Notes under the pieces: generated by a model
What the model saw: the letters and a program-made list of their open reading frames with translations, nothing else
Told to the model about the DNA's origin: nothing
Database searches by the model: none
Part shown: positions 36,258-45,607 of the stretch, piece after piece
How positions within the stretch are numbered: position 1 is the first letter of the stretch
Layout: every line of letters begins with the position of its first letter
Position numbers and translations under genes: made by a program
From: an uncultured bacterium
GTDB lineage: Bacteria; Bacillota_I; Bacilli_A; RFN20; CAG-826
Reading direction: 5' to 3'
Length of the DNA: 64,000 nucleotides
Assembly: GCA_949290395.1 (NCBI GenBank)
Contig: CASERQ010000005.1
Span: forward strand, 49,761-113,760

Positions 36258-36288
36258 TTTACAATATTATGAATTGTTTTACAATATT
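36258..36288. promoter_or_regulatory. Direct repeat TTTACAATATT, candidate AraC-type operator
   Basis: TTTACAATATT occurs at 36258-36268 and 36278-36288 (20-base period) between the divergent regulator and the GH2 gene. About two helical turns is the usual spacing of half-sites for AraC-family proteins. Confidence 0.6.
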
Positions 36289-36328
36289 CTACATATATTT
36301 TAGTTTAGTCTATATATGGATAAGAAAA

Positions 36329-38656
36329 ATGGTACTAAATTTTAACGAAAATCGGTTTTTAGTTGATGAAAACGGAAACAAAAGAGAAGTTGAAGTTCCC
36401 TTTGATTTAATGCTGGGCGAAAAAAGATATGAAAATTCACCAAATAGCTCTGAAGGAAGCTATTTCAAGGGTGGAATTTATCATTATCAAAAATTTTTTG
36501 ATGTAAATGTAAGCGCTTGCAATGATTATTTTGCTCTTCATTTTTGGGGTGCATATAGAAAAGCAACAGTTTTAATAAACGATGATAAACTTAAAATTAA
36601 TAAAAATGGATTCAATGATTTTTATGTTGAATTTAAAGCTAAAGAACATAATAAAATTGATGTGATTGTTGATAATTCATTAATTCCTAATTGTAGATGG
36701 TACACAGGAAGTGGGATTTATAGAGATGTAGAGTTAATTCATAAAAAGAAAAATGAAATTAAAAGAGTGTTTGTTAAAACTTTAGATTATAAAACAAGAA
36801 AACTTGCAATTAATGTCGATTCAAATGCTCCTTATGTTTACGAAATTTACGATGAAACAAATTTAATTTATAAAGGAAGCGAGAAAATTATATCCCTCGA
36901 TAATTTGAAATTATGGAATTTAAATAGCCCAAAATTATATTCACTTATTGTTAAATCTGAAAATGATGAAGAGCGAGTTAAATTCGGTGTTAGAAAAGTC
37001 GAATTAATTCCTTCTAAAGGTTTATTTTTAAATGGTGAAAGAGTTATCTTGAAGGGCGCTTGCATCCATTCAGATAATGGATTTTTAGGAGCAGCTTCTT
37101 TTAAAGACATTGAAAGAAAGAAAGTTGAAATGTTAAAAGAAAATGGATTTAATGCCATTCGATGCTCTCATAATCCTTGTTCACATTTATTTTTAGATAT
37201 CTCTGATGAACTAGGAATGCTAGTAATAGACGAAGCTTTTGATGGCTGGTTTATTCCTAAAAATTATCATGATAACGCTAGAATTTTTGAAGAAGTTTAT
37301 GAAGACACAATCAAAAATATGGTGTATAAAGATTTAAATCACCCTTCGGTTATTATGTATTCTTTTGGAAATGAATTGACAGAAGTTGCAACAGAAAAAG
37401 GCTTAAAAACACTAAAAACCATGCAAAACCTCGTTAAAAATTTAGATGATACACGTTTTACAACCTGTGGTGTTAACCTATTAATTGCTGTTTACTATAA
37501 ACTTGGAATAGGTGTTTATAAAGATACAAAAACGTATGAAGAAAAACCTCTACCAGACCGTAAAAAAGGTTATAAAGAAAAGAAAAATGGTTCATCTTTC
37601 TTTAACGCAATGATGCAAAAACTTGGCGGTTTAATGTTTTTCATGGCTAAATCTAAAATGGCTGGCAAAGTTGCGAATGATGTTTCAAAAATTATCGATG
37701 TAGTTGGTTTAAATTATGGAACGCCACGTTATAAGATTGATTCAAAAAAACATCCTGAAAGATTTATGATTGGAAGCGAAACGATGGTCAAACATATTAA
37801 AGTTAATTATCTTTCTTCTTTTAAATATCCTAATGTTCTTGGTGATTTTATATGGAGTGGAATCGACTATTTAGGTGAAGCTTGTAGCAATGATTTTAGA
37901 TATTATTCCTATAAAGGTTTACCTTTATTAGCTGGAGCTGGAGTTATTGATTTTTCATTCAAAAAGAATGCAGAAATGGATTATGTTTCAACAATTTGGA
38001 ATGAAGAAATTACACCAAAAATCTTTGTTTCACCATTAAATCATTATAATGAAACACCATTTAAAAGTGCTTGGCGTTTTACTGATAAAATTTCTTCTTA
38101 TAATTTCAAAGGTTATGAAAATAAAAAATGTGAGATTGATGTTTTTAGTTCAGCTTATAAAGTTAAACTTTTAATAAATGATAAAGTAATTGGAATTAAA
38201 AAACTTAAAGATTCAAAAGCCATTTTTAAAACAAAATATAAAGAAGGTGGAGTTAAGGCTATTGCGATAGACAAAAATAACAAAGTGCTTTCAACTTCTA
38301 AACTTATAACTGGTCAAAAGTTATATCTTAATGTTAGAACTTCTAAAGAGAAACTAAGTGTAAAAAACAAAGATATTGCAATTTTAGAAATTGAATTTGT
38401 TGATGAAAATGGTGTTATCTATCCTAATATAGAAACCGATATTCAAATATCAACAAGTAATAATTTAAAACTCATGGCTTTAGGAAGCGCAATCACAGTA
38501 ACAGATGAATCTTACTTAAATGATCACTTTAAAACTTATCGAGGAAGAGTTGTTGCCTATGTTAAAGCTGTTAATGATAAGGAGAATATTGGAACAATAA
38601 GAATTCATAATGATTTAGTCGAAGATAAAGAAATAAAAGCGGAGGTTTTAAGATGA
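36329..38656 (+). CDS. GH2 glycoside hydrolase (beta-galactosidase-like)
   Basis: 775 residues from ATG 36329 (an upstream in-frame ATG at 36269 lies inside the operator repeats and adds 20 hydrophobic residues). Domain order: jelly-roll (about 1-150), Ig-like (about 150-220), TIM barrel (about 225-510), further beta domains. The acid/base E349 lies in FGNELTE and the nucleophile E484 in IGSET, giving a retaining exo-glycosidase. The exact sugar (galactose, glucuronic acid, mannose) is open; in this operon a side-chain sugar of xylan or xyloglucan is plausible. No signal peptide, so cytoplasmic. Overlaps the GH3 gene by ATGA. Confidence 0.88.
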   Translation: MVLNFNENRFLVDENGNKREVEVPFDLMLGEKRYENSPNSSEGSYFKGGIYHYQKFFDVNVSACNDYFALHFWGAYRKATVLINDDKLKINKNGFNDFYVEFKAKEHNKIDVIVDNSLIPNCRWYTGSGIYRDVELIHKKKNEIKRVFVKTLDYKTRKLAINVDSNAPYVYEIYDETNLIYKGSEKIISLDNLKLWNLNSPKLYSLIVKSENDEERVKFGVRKVELIPSKGLFLNGERVILKGACIHSDNGFLGAASFKDIERKKVEMLKENGFNAIRCSHNPCSHLFLDISDELGMLVIDEAFDGWFIPKNYHDNARIFEEVYEDTIKNMVYKDLNHPSVIMYSFGNELTEVATEKGLKTLKTMQNLVKNLDDTRFTTCGVNLLIAVYYKLGIGVYKDTKTYEEKPLPDRKKGYKEKKNGSSFFNAMMQKLGGLMFFMAKSKMAGKVANDVSKIIDVVGLNYGTPRYKIDSKKHPERFMIGSETMVKHIKVNYLSSFKYPNVLGDFIWSGIDYLGEACSNDFRYYSYKGLPLLAGAGVIDFSFKKNAEMDYVSTIWNEEITPKIFVSPLNHYNETPFKSAWRFTDKISSYNFKGYENKKCEIDVFSSAYKVKLLINDKVIGIKKLKDSKAIFKTKYKEGGVKAIAIDKNNKVLSTSKLITGQKLYLNVRTSKEKLSVKNKDIAILEIEFVDENGVIYPNIETDIQISTSNNLKLMALGSAITVTDESYLNDHFKTYRGRVVAYVKAVNDKENIGTIRIHNDLVEDKEIKAEVLR

Positions 38657-41094
38657 AATTTAGATGCTTTGGGAATAGAACTAGTGAAGAAACACTTTTA
38701 GAAAAAGCGAATAGAGAAATTGCTAAAGAAGCCGCTCTTGAAGGCATAGTCTTACTTAAAAATGAAGATCATGTTTTGCCTTTAAAGAATAAAAAGATTG
38801 CTCTTTATGGAAATGGAGCAAGAATGACTATTAAAGGCGGAACAGGAAGTGGTGATGTTAATGAAAGATATAGCGTTAACATTTATGATGGTTTAAAAAA
38901 TAATGGATTTGAAATTTTATCTGATAAATGGCTTGACACTTTTGATAAAGACTATAACGAGAAGAAAAGAAAATTTAATGAAAAAATAGAAGAAGACATC
39001 AAAAAATTTAACATTTTTCAAACAATGCAGATGTTTTGTTATATTGGCGAACAACATCTTGAATATCCCGTTGCAACAAAAGTAAACGAAGAAGATTTTG
39101 TAGATACTGACACATGTGTTTATGTTTTATCTCGCCAAGCAGGAGAAGGAAAAGACCGTGAACTTAAAAAAGGCGACTATTATTTAACTGATATTGAAAG
39201 ATATAACATTCATGAATGCTCAAAAAGATATAAAAATTTCGTTTTAGTAATTAATGCTGGAAGCATTATTGATTTATCCTTTATCAAAGAAGAAGATATT
39301 AAATCAATTGTATTTTTATCTCTTGCTGGAGAAGAAGGCGGGAATGCATTGGGTGAAATTTTATCTGGAAAAGTAGCTCCAAGTGCAAAGCTTGCTGATA
39401 CATGGGGTTTAAATTATGAAGATTATCCTTCATTTGATACTTTTTCTTCTTTAAGAAAAGACCCATCTTTTGATGAATATAAAGAAGGTATCTTTGTGGG
39501 ATATCGTTACTTTAATAAGAAAAATATTAAACCATTATTCCCTTTTGGCTATGGTCTTTCTTATACTGATTTTAATATTGAATTTAAAGGATATGAAGTT
39601 AATAAATCTTTGGTAAATATTAATTTTGAGGTTAAAAATATCGGCAAAGAATTTAAGGGAAAAGAAGTTGTTCAAATTTACATTTCTAAACCAGAACACG
39701 ATATTCCTGTTGAAAAAGTAGCGTTAGGAAGTTTTGTTAAAACACCTTTCTTAAACCCTGGAGAAACCGAACTTATTAGTACAAGTTTTGATTTAAAAGA
39801 TTTTGCTATTTTCGATGAAGAAAAGAGTGAATATGTTTTAGAAAATGGCACTTTTGCAGTGTTTTTCTCAAATTCAAGCGAAAATTTGAAGCATATTTTA
39901 GATTTAGAAGTTAAGGAAAATATAGTCATTAAAAAGGTTAATAAAGTTGGGAACTTTAAAAACGAATTCAAAGATTTAGCTATTAAATCGGATGATATTG
40001 ATTTAAATAAAGTTGAAAAAGTTTTAATAAACGAAGTCACAGAAGAAACAAAAAATCCTGAAAAAGATTTATCAAAATTTGACCCACTCTTAAAGAAATT
40101 AACTAATAAAGAATTAATTAAACTTGTTAGTGGTGGCGGATATGGTGGCAAATACTATAATCGTGTCATGGGGGCAGCTGGAAGAACAACAAGCGACTTA
40201 CTTAAAAAAGGAATTCCAAATATCTGTTTAAGTGATGGTCCTGCTGGAATTAATGTTATCCAAAAAGTCGGATATACAAAAAGAGGTGGAATTAAATATA
40301 TCGATGAGTTACCACAAGCTTGGCAATGGGGATGGATCAAAAAATATGGGAAACTATTCATCTCAAATAGTAAGAAAGTAATTAGAGTTTATTCTTATGC
40401 AACCGCTTTTCCTTGTGAAACTTTATTGGCTCAAACCTTTAATAAAGAACTCGTTTTTAAAGTTGGTGAAGCGGTTGGGAAAGAAATGTTAAATTTTGGA
40501 GTCAGTTTTTGGCTTGCTCCAGGTGTAAACATTCACCGCAATCCACTTTGTGGAAGAAATTTTGAATATTATAGTGAAGACCCAATTTTAACAAGCGAGA
40601 TTTGTTCTTCTTTAGTTAAAGGTGTTCAAAGTGTAGGTGGGGTTGGCGTAACAATTAAACACTTTTGTTGCAATAACGAAGAAAACTTTAGGACAACAGT
40701 AAGTGCAAATGTTAGCGAAAGAAGTTTAAGAGAAATTTACTTTAAGCCATTTGAACTTATTATTAAAAAAACAAATCCAAAAGCCTTAATGACTTCTTAT
40801 AACAAAGTTAATAACAACTATGTTGTTAATTCTTATGATTTAATTACAAATTATTTAAGAAAAGAAGTTGGATATGAAGGCTTAATTATGTCGGATTGGA
40901 ATGCAACTCATAATTGTTCACACATAGAAGCTTTAAAAGGAGGGAATAATTTAATAATGCCAGGCGACAAAAAAGTTAGAAAAGATTTAGAATGTGCTTT
41001 AAAAGAAGGCAAATTAAATAGAAAAGTACTATTAGAAAATGCTCGTTATGTATTAGATGCAATTTTTAATAGTGAGATAAATAAGGAGTTTTAA
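38653..41094 (+). CDS. GH3 beta-glycosidase with permuted domain order
   Basis: 813 residues. The GH3 C-terminal type domain comes first (VLLKNEDHVLPL near 35, GEEGGNALGEILSG near 225), then a fibronectin-like domain (about 310-400) and then the catalytic barrel: LSDGPAGIN, LAPGVNIHRNPLCGRNFEYY, GVTIKHFCCNNEE and the nucleophile Asp748 in MSDWNATH. This swapped order is known for some Ruminococcus and Butyrivibrio beta-glucosidases. Likely acts on beta-glucosides or beta-xylosides in the cytoplasm. Starts inside the GH2 stop. Confidence 0.9.
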   Translation: MKFRCFGNRTSEETLLEKANREIAKEAALEGIVLLKNEDHVLPLKNKKIALYGNGARMTIKGGTGSGDVNERYSVNIYDGLKNNGFEILSDKWLDTFDKDYNEKKRKFNEKIEEDIKKFNIFQTMQMFCYIGEQHLEYPVATKVNEEDFVDTDTCVYVLSRQAGEGKDRELKKGDYYLTDIERYNIHECSKRYKNFVLVINAGSIIDLSFIKEEDIKSIVFLSLAGEEGGNALGEILSGKVAPSAKLADTWGLNYEDYPSFDTFSSLRKDPSFDEYKEGIFVGYRYFNKKNIKPLFPFGYGLSYTDFNIEFKGYEVNKSLVNINFEVKNIGKEFKGKEVVQIYISKPEHDIPVEKVALGSFVKTPFLNPGETELISTSFDLKDFAIFDEEKSEYVLENGTFAVFFSNSSENLKHILDLEVKENIVIKKVNKVGNFKNEFKDLAIKSDDIDLNKVEKVLINEVTEETKNPEKDLSKFDPLLKKLTNKELIKLVSGGGYGGKYYNRVMGAAGRTTSDLLKKGIPNICLSDGPAGINVIQKVGYTKRGGIKYIDELPQAWQWGWIKKYGKLFISNSKKVIRVYSYATAFPCETLLAQTFNKELVFKVGEAVGKEMLNFGVSFWLAPGVNIHRNPLCGRNFEYYSEDPILTSEICSSLVKGVQSVGGVGVTIKHFCCNNEENFRTTVSANVSERSLREIYFKPFELIIKKTNPKALMTSYNKVNNNYVVNSYDLITNYLRKEVGYEGLIMSDWNATHNCSHIEALKGGNNLIMPGDKKVRKDLECALKEGKLNRKVLLENARYVLDAIFNSEINKEF

Positions 41095-41097
41095 GTT

Positions 41098-42399
41098 ATG
41101 TCTTTTCCAAAAAATTTTCTTTGGGGCGTATCGACATCGGCCACTCAAATTGAAGGTGCCTATGATGAAGATGGAAAATGCTTAAGTATCTGGGATTGTG
41201 TTCCAAAAGGCAAAGTCAAAAACAATGAGGATGCCAAAGTTGCATGTGATCATTACCATCTTTATAAAAAAGATGTCGCTCTTTTAAAAGAACTTGGGGT
41301 CAAAGTTTATCGTTTTTCAATCGCAATGTCGCGTATTATGCCTCTTAACGAGGAAGTTAATGAGAAGGGATTAGAATTTTATAGCAAGTTAGTCGATGAA
41401 CTTCTTGCTAATGGAATTACACCAATGGTTACTTTATACCACTGGGATCTACCTTTTTGGCTTGAAGAGAATGGAGGATGGAGAAGTAAAAGCATAGTTA
41501 AATATTTTGAAATCTATACTAGAGCTGTTGTTGAAAAACTATCTGATAGAGTTCAATATTGGTTATCTTTTAATGAGCCAGCTTGTTTTTTATTTAATGG
41601 ATACGTTCAAGGAGAACATGCTCCCTTTATAAAAAATCCATTATTAATTTCAAAAATTAGTCGTAACTTTTTCTATGCTAATGCAGCTGTTATAAGAACA
41701 ATAAGAAAATACGCTAAAACCAAACCAGAGGTTGGTTTAAGCTTTAATTGCTCGGCAATGGTGCCTCTTTCTGAAAGTAAAGAAGATATCGAAAAAGCAA
41801 GAAAAGTTACCTTTGAAAGCAAAGGTGGAATCCTTGCAAATACTTGGTTTTTAGACCCTGTTTTAAAGAAAAACACTGTAAAAGTCTATGGAATTTATAA
41901 AGTTACACAAAAAACATGTGATGAATGTTATGAACCTTTAGACTTTATTGCTCTTAACAACTATTCTCCATTTGCGGATTATACTTCGAAAGAAAAGAAA
42001 GAATATGAACGGAGTAATATGCTTGGCTGGGAAAATAATGGCAAGGGATTATATTGGTTAGTTCGTTTTATTTATGAAAGATATAAGTTACCGATTTTTA
42101 TCAGTGAAAATGGACTTCCTCTTGATGATAAATTAGTTGATAAGAAAGTTCATGATGAAGAAAGAATTCGCTACTTAAAAGATTATCTTTCAAATTTAGA
42201 AAGAGCCTGCGATGAAAATATACCTGTTTTTGGTTATTCATATTGGTCATTTATGGATAATTTTGAGTGGGCAGAAGGTTATAAGCCTCGTTTTGGTTTA
42301 ATTTATGTAAATTTTGAAAATCAAGAAAGAATATTTAAAGATAGCGCATATTTTTATAAGGAAGTTATTGCCACAAACGGCAAAAATATAAAGGAGTAG
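41098..42399 (+). CDS. GH1 beta-glucosidase
   Basis: 433 residues. FLWGVSTSATQIEGA at the start, acid/base E160 in LSFNEPACF and nucleophile E337 in ISENGLPL are the hallmarks of GH1 retaining enzymes. Retains Q (SATQIEG), H and N residues of the sugar-binding -1 site. No phosphate-binding signature (S..K.Y) of 6-phospho-enzymes was seen, and no PTS genes are nearby, so an unphosphorylated beta-glucoside or related disaccharide is the likely substrate. Cytoplasmic. Three bases after the GH3 stop. Confidence 0.93.
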   Translation: MSFPKNFLWGVSTSATQIEGAYDEDGKCLSIWDCVPKGKVKNNEDAKVACDHYHLYKKDVALLKELGVKVYRFSIAMSRIMPLNEEVNEKGLEFYSKLVDELLANGITPMVTLYHWDLPFWLEENGGWRSKSIVKYFEIYTRAVVEKLSDRVQYWLSFNEPACFLFNGYVQGEHAPFIKNPLLISKISRNFFYANAAVIRTIRKYAKTKPEVGLSFNCSAMVPLSESKEDIEKARKVTFESKGGILANTWFLDPVLKKNTVKVYGIYKVTQKTCDECYEPLDFIALNNYSPFADYTSKEKKEYERSNMLGWENNGKGLYWLVRFIYERYKLPIFISENGLPLDDKLVDKKVHDEERIRYLKDYLSNLERACDENIPVFGYSYWSFMDNFEWAEGYKPRFGLIYVNFENQERIFKDSAYFYKEVIATNGKNIKE

Positions 42400-42403
42400 G
42401 AAA

Positions 42404-44131
42404 ATGGAACAAGTAGAAAAGAAAAAAGGCCTACTTGAGCGTTTACTCGGATCAAAAGTTAATACAACGGGTGTTTCGTGGAAAGAAAAATATTTAGGAC
42501 ACCTTATTGGTCCTTTAGGTTTAATCCTTGTTGTAAACACAGTAGCAGCCCTTGTTGAGAAATTTTTTACTCAACAATCAGCAATCCTTTTTCAAAATAA
42601 TCCTGATGGATTAGCGGGAATTGGAACAACTTACGAAATCATCATGACTGTAACTAAGATTTTAGCAGTTGTCTTTAGTATAGCGGTTGGATTTTTGATT
42701 GAAAAAATTCCTTCAAAGTATGGAAGATTTAGGCCAATTTATTTCTTTGTTGGAATTTTAACTTTAATAATTTGTTGCTTGATATTCCTTTTCCCTGGGA
42801 ATGTTCTTGGTGAATCGTATTGGGCATATTTCTTTACAATGTTTATTATTTATAACGTTATATGTACCCAATATTTCTATCTTTTTAGAGATAACATTGT
42901 CTCGCTTTCAACCCATAATAAGGTTGAAAAAACGCAATTAACATTCTTTAGAAAATTATGTTGGACATTAATTAGTGGTATTTTAATTGGTTTACTTGTT
43001 AACTCTGTGGTCTTACCATTCTGGCTTGATAAAGATATCAATGGTTATTCAATTTTACTTATTATTCTTTCTGTTATTTCTATCCCATTATTTTTCTTGG
43101 AATATTATTACACAAAAGAAAGAATAATTGATGAAGAAACAAAAGAAGAAGAAAAAGATGTTAATAAAGTTCCTTTAAAAGCTCAATTTAAAGCTTTATT
43201 AAAAGACAAATATTTCATTATTTTATTTATTCTTACAACAGTTATTACAATTAGTGATAACTTCAAAGGCGGAAACGTTCAATATTATTACATTAAATAT
43301 TTATTAGGTGGAGCTGAAAATGGAGCAATGTTCTCTGTTTATCAAATTGTAACTGGTGTACCTCTAGGGATTGGGGCCTTTGCAATCTATCCTCTTGCAA
43401 AAAAGTTTGGTGTTAAAAACGTTACTTTAGTTGGCTATATTTTATTCTTTATTGGCAGTGTAATGGGTCTAATTGCTCCAGATAATATTGCTATTGCTTA
43501 TGTTGGTGGATTTATTAGACAAATTGGACAATTACCAAATGCTTATATTTTTGCAACATTAACCTGCTTTGCTTATGATCACGTCGAATTTAAAAACGGA
43601 TTCAGAGTTGAAGGTTTACTTGCTGCTTTAATTTTCTTTGGAATTACTCAATTATGTGCAGCTCCATTTGCTGGTGGTTATGAATCTTCATTACTTCAAA
43701 TGGGATTTACTGATATTGAAGGCTACGTTCCTACTGAAGAGATGAAAAATTATATGGGTTTCTGCTTCTATGGTGTTGACTTTATTGTTTCCATTATCTT
43801 TATAATTCTTCTTCCATTTGTTACGGTTGAAAAGAAGATCGATTTCATGAATCTTGAACTTACTCGTAGGCAAAAACAAGCAACGCTTGATGCTGGAAAA
43901 GTTTGGATTGAACCAAGTGAAAGAGAAAGACTTGAAGATATTGAAGCTAAGAGAACTCTTGAAGAAAATCGTATCAAAGATTTAAAAGCAAAATGTGAAA
44001 GAAAAGGGTTAGACTTTGATACTGAAAATCAAAAATATCTTGATAAACAAAAAGAAAAAGAAGCTAAAAAGGAAGCAAAACTTGCAAAAAAGGCTGCAAA
44101 AACCAAACAAAAAGAAGAAAAAAAGAAATAA
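42404..44131 (+). CDS. GPH-type (MFS) sugar:cation symporter
   Basis: 575 residues with about 12 helices. Elements of the glycoside-pentoside-hexuronide family: an N-terminal cytoplasmic segment, R-P at helix 4, a long central loop near 245, SVYQIVTGVPLG and later helices rich in Gly/Phe. The C-terminal ~100 residues after the last helix form a Lys/Glu-rich coiled coil. It sits between GH1 and GH43 and lacks any ABC components nearby, so it is the probable entry point for xylo-oligosaccharides (XynB/XylP-like). A GGAG site precedes the ATG. Confidence 0.85.
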   Translation: MEQVEKKKGLLERLLGSKVNTTGVSWKEKYLGHLIGPLGLILVVNTVAALVEKFFTQQSAILFQNNPDGLAGIGTTYEIIMTVTKILAVVFSIAVGFLIEKIPSKYGRFRPIYFFVGILTLIICCLIFLFPGNVLGESYWAYFFTMFIIYNVICTQYFYLFRDNIVSLSTHNKVEKTQLTFFRKLCWTLISGILIGLLVNSVVLPFWLDKDINGYSILLIILSVISIPLFFLEYYYTKERIIDEETKEEEKDVNKVPLKAQFKALLKDKYFIILFILTTVITISDNFKGGNVQYYYIKYLLGGAENGAMFSVYQIVTGVPLGIGAFAIYPLAKKFGVKNVTLVGYILFFIGSVMGLIAPDNIAIAYVGGFIRQIGQLPNAYIFATLTCFAYDHVEFKNGFRVEGLLAALIFFGITQLCAAPFAGGYESSLLQMGFTDIEGYVPTEEMKNYMGFCFYGVDFIVSIIFIILLPFVTVEKKIDFMNLELTRRQKQATLDAGKVWIEPSERERLEDIEAKRTLEENRIKDLKAKCERKGLDFDTENQKYLDKQKEKEAKKEAKLAKKAAKTKQKEEKKK

Positions 44132-44137
44132 AAAGTT

Positions 44138-45601
44138 ATGAATCCATTATTAAAATTTGACACATACATACCAGATGTTGAAGCTCATGTAATTGATGAT
44201 GAAGTTTATCTATATGGGTCTCATGATAAAAAAGGTGGTAGAGCATTCTGCTTGGAAGATTATGTTTTTTATCACTCTAATGTAAATGATTTAAAAAACT
44301 TCAAAGCTGAAGGAGTTAGTTATTTAAGAAGTGAAGATCCTCATGGAATAGATAAATCTAAACCTGTTTCATACTACGCTCCAGATTGTGTTAAAGGAAA
44401 TGATGGAAATTATTATCTTTATTACTGCGCGATGGGATCAAATACTAAGCCATTTGGTCCTATCTCGGTGGCAAAAAGTGCTAGCCCATTTGGTCCTTTT
44501 AAATATCTTGGTGATTTAAGATATCAAAATGGTCAAGTTGTCCAAAAATTTTTAAATAATGACCCTACCGTCATAAATGATAATGGAAAAATTTATGTTT
44601 ATTATGGATGGGGTCTTGGAAGAGATTTTTCTAGTAAAGTTTTTGGACCTTTATATAACTTTGTTTTATCTAAAATTACAGGAAGAAGCGTAAAAGAAAT
44701 CAAAAAGACTAAGCCTTCAATTATGGATTGCGCTTTTGTAGAAATTAATCCTCAAGATATGCTCACAGTAATTGAAGGCCCATTTTCAGTTCTTCCTTCT
44801 AAAACTAGTGCAAAAAAAGGTAGCGAATTTTATAATCATCCATTTTATGAAGCACCATCAATTCGCAAATTTAATAATATTTATTATCTTATTTATTCAA
44901 GTGGCGTAAATGGAGAGTTGGCTTATGCAACAAGTTCACTTCCAAATAAAGATTTTAAATATCAAGGAGTAATTATTTCTTCAGCAAATATTGGTTATAA
45001 AAATAACAAGATTTATGAAGATAATGTTTCAACAATTCATGGATCGGTTGAAAAAATTAAAAATGAGTATTACGTTTTTTATCATAGACTAACTAAACAA
45101 TCTAATTTTGAAAGATGGTCCTACGCCGAAAAGATTAAGATGGATGAAAATGGTAAATTTATTCAAGCTGAAATGAGTACGAGTGGTATTGGGGATTATC
45201 TTGAAAAAGGAAAAGTTGAAGCAGTTAGAGAATGCGCCTTATTTAATGAAAATAGTGGTTATATCAAGCAAGGCAAATTATCTAATTCGCCATATGTTAC
45301 TTATGATAAAGATGAATATTTTATTACGAATTTAACTTTAAAATCTCACGTTCGTTATCAATATTTTAAAGTTAAAGATTTAATAGAAATTAGTTTGAAA
45401 ATTAGAGGAATCGGAACAGGAAATTTAATTCTTTTCTTAAATAACAATAAAGTTACAAGTTTAAAACTTTTGGGATCAAAAAAGTGGAAAGAATATAAGT
45501 TAGAAATTCCTTCTTTTACAAGTGATGAGTTAAGAATCGAATTTGTTTTCGATGTGGATAAAAACTCAAGATTTGATTTTTTAGAATTTAATTTAAAGTG
45601 A
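44138..45601 (+). CDS. GH43 family beta-xylosidase/arabinofuranosidase
   Basis: 487 residues. Five-blade propeller enzyme with its catalytic residues in PDVEAHV (Asp near 12), DPTVINDNGKIYVYYG (pKa-modulating Asp) and FYEAPSIRK (acid Glu near 247). The final ~120 residues are a beta-sandwich resembling CBM6 or CBM35, which would bind the oligosaccharide. No signal peptide, so it cleaves imported arabino-xylo-oligosaccharides. Inverting mechanism is known for the family. The start follows the symporter by six bases; specificity between xylose and arabinose is not resolved. Confidence 0.88.
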   Translation: MNPLLKFDTYIPDVEAHVIDDEVYLYGSHDKKGGRAFCLEDYVFYHSNVNDLKNFKAEGVSYLRSEDPHGIDKSKPVSYYAPDCVKGNDGNYYLYYCAMGSNTKPFGPISVAKSASPFGPFKYLGDLRYQNGQVVQKFLNNDPTVINDNGKIYVYYGWGLGRDFSSKVFGPLYNFVLSKITGRSVKEIKKTKPSIMDCAFVEINPQDMLTVIEGPFSVLPSKTSAKKGSEFYNHPFYEAPSIRKFNNIYYLIYSSGVNGELAYATSSLPNKDFKYQGVIISSANIGYKNNKIYEDNVSTIHGSVEKIKNEYYVFYHRLTKQSNFERWSYAEKIKMDENGKFIQAEMSTSGIGDYLEKGKVEAVRECALFNENSGYIKQGKLSNSPYVTYDKDEYFITNLTLKSHVRYQYFKVKDLIEISLKIRGIGTGNLILFLNNNKVTSLKLLGSKKWKEYKLEIPSFTSDELRIEFVFDVDKNSRFDFLEFNLK

Positions 45602-45607
45602 GGTTTT

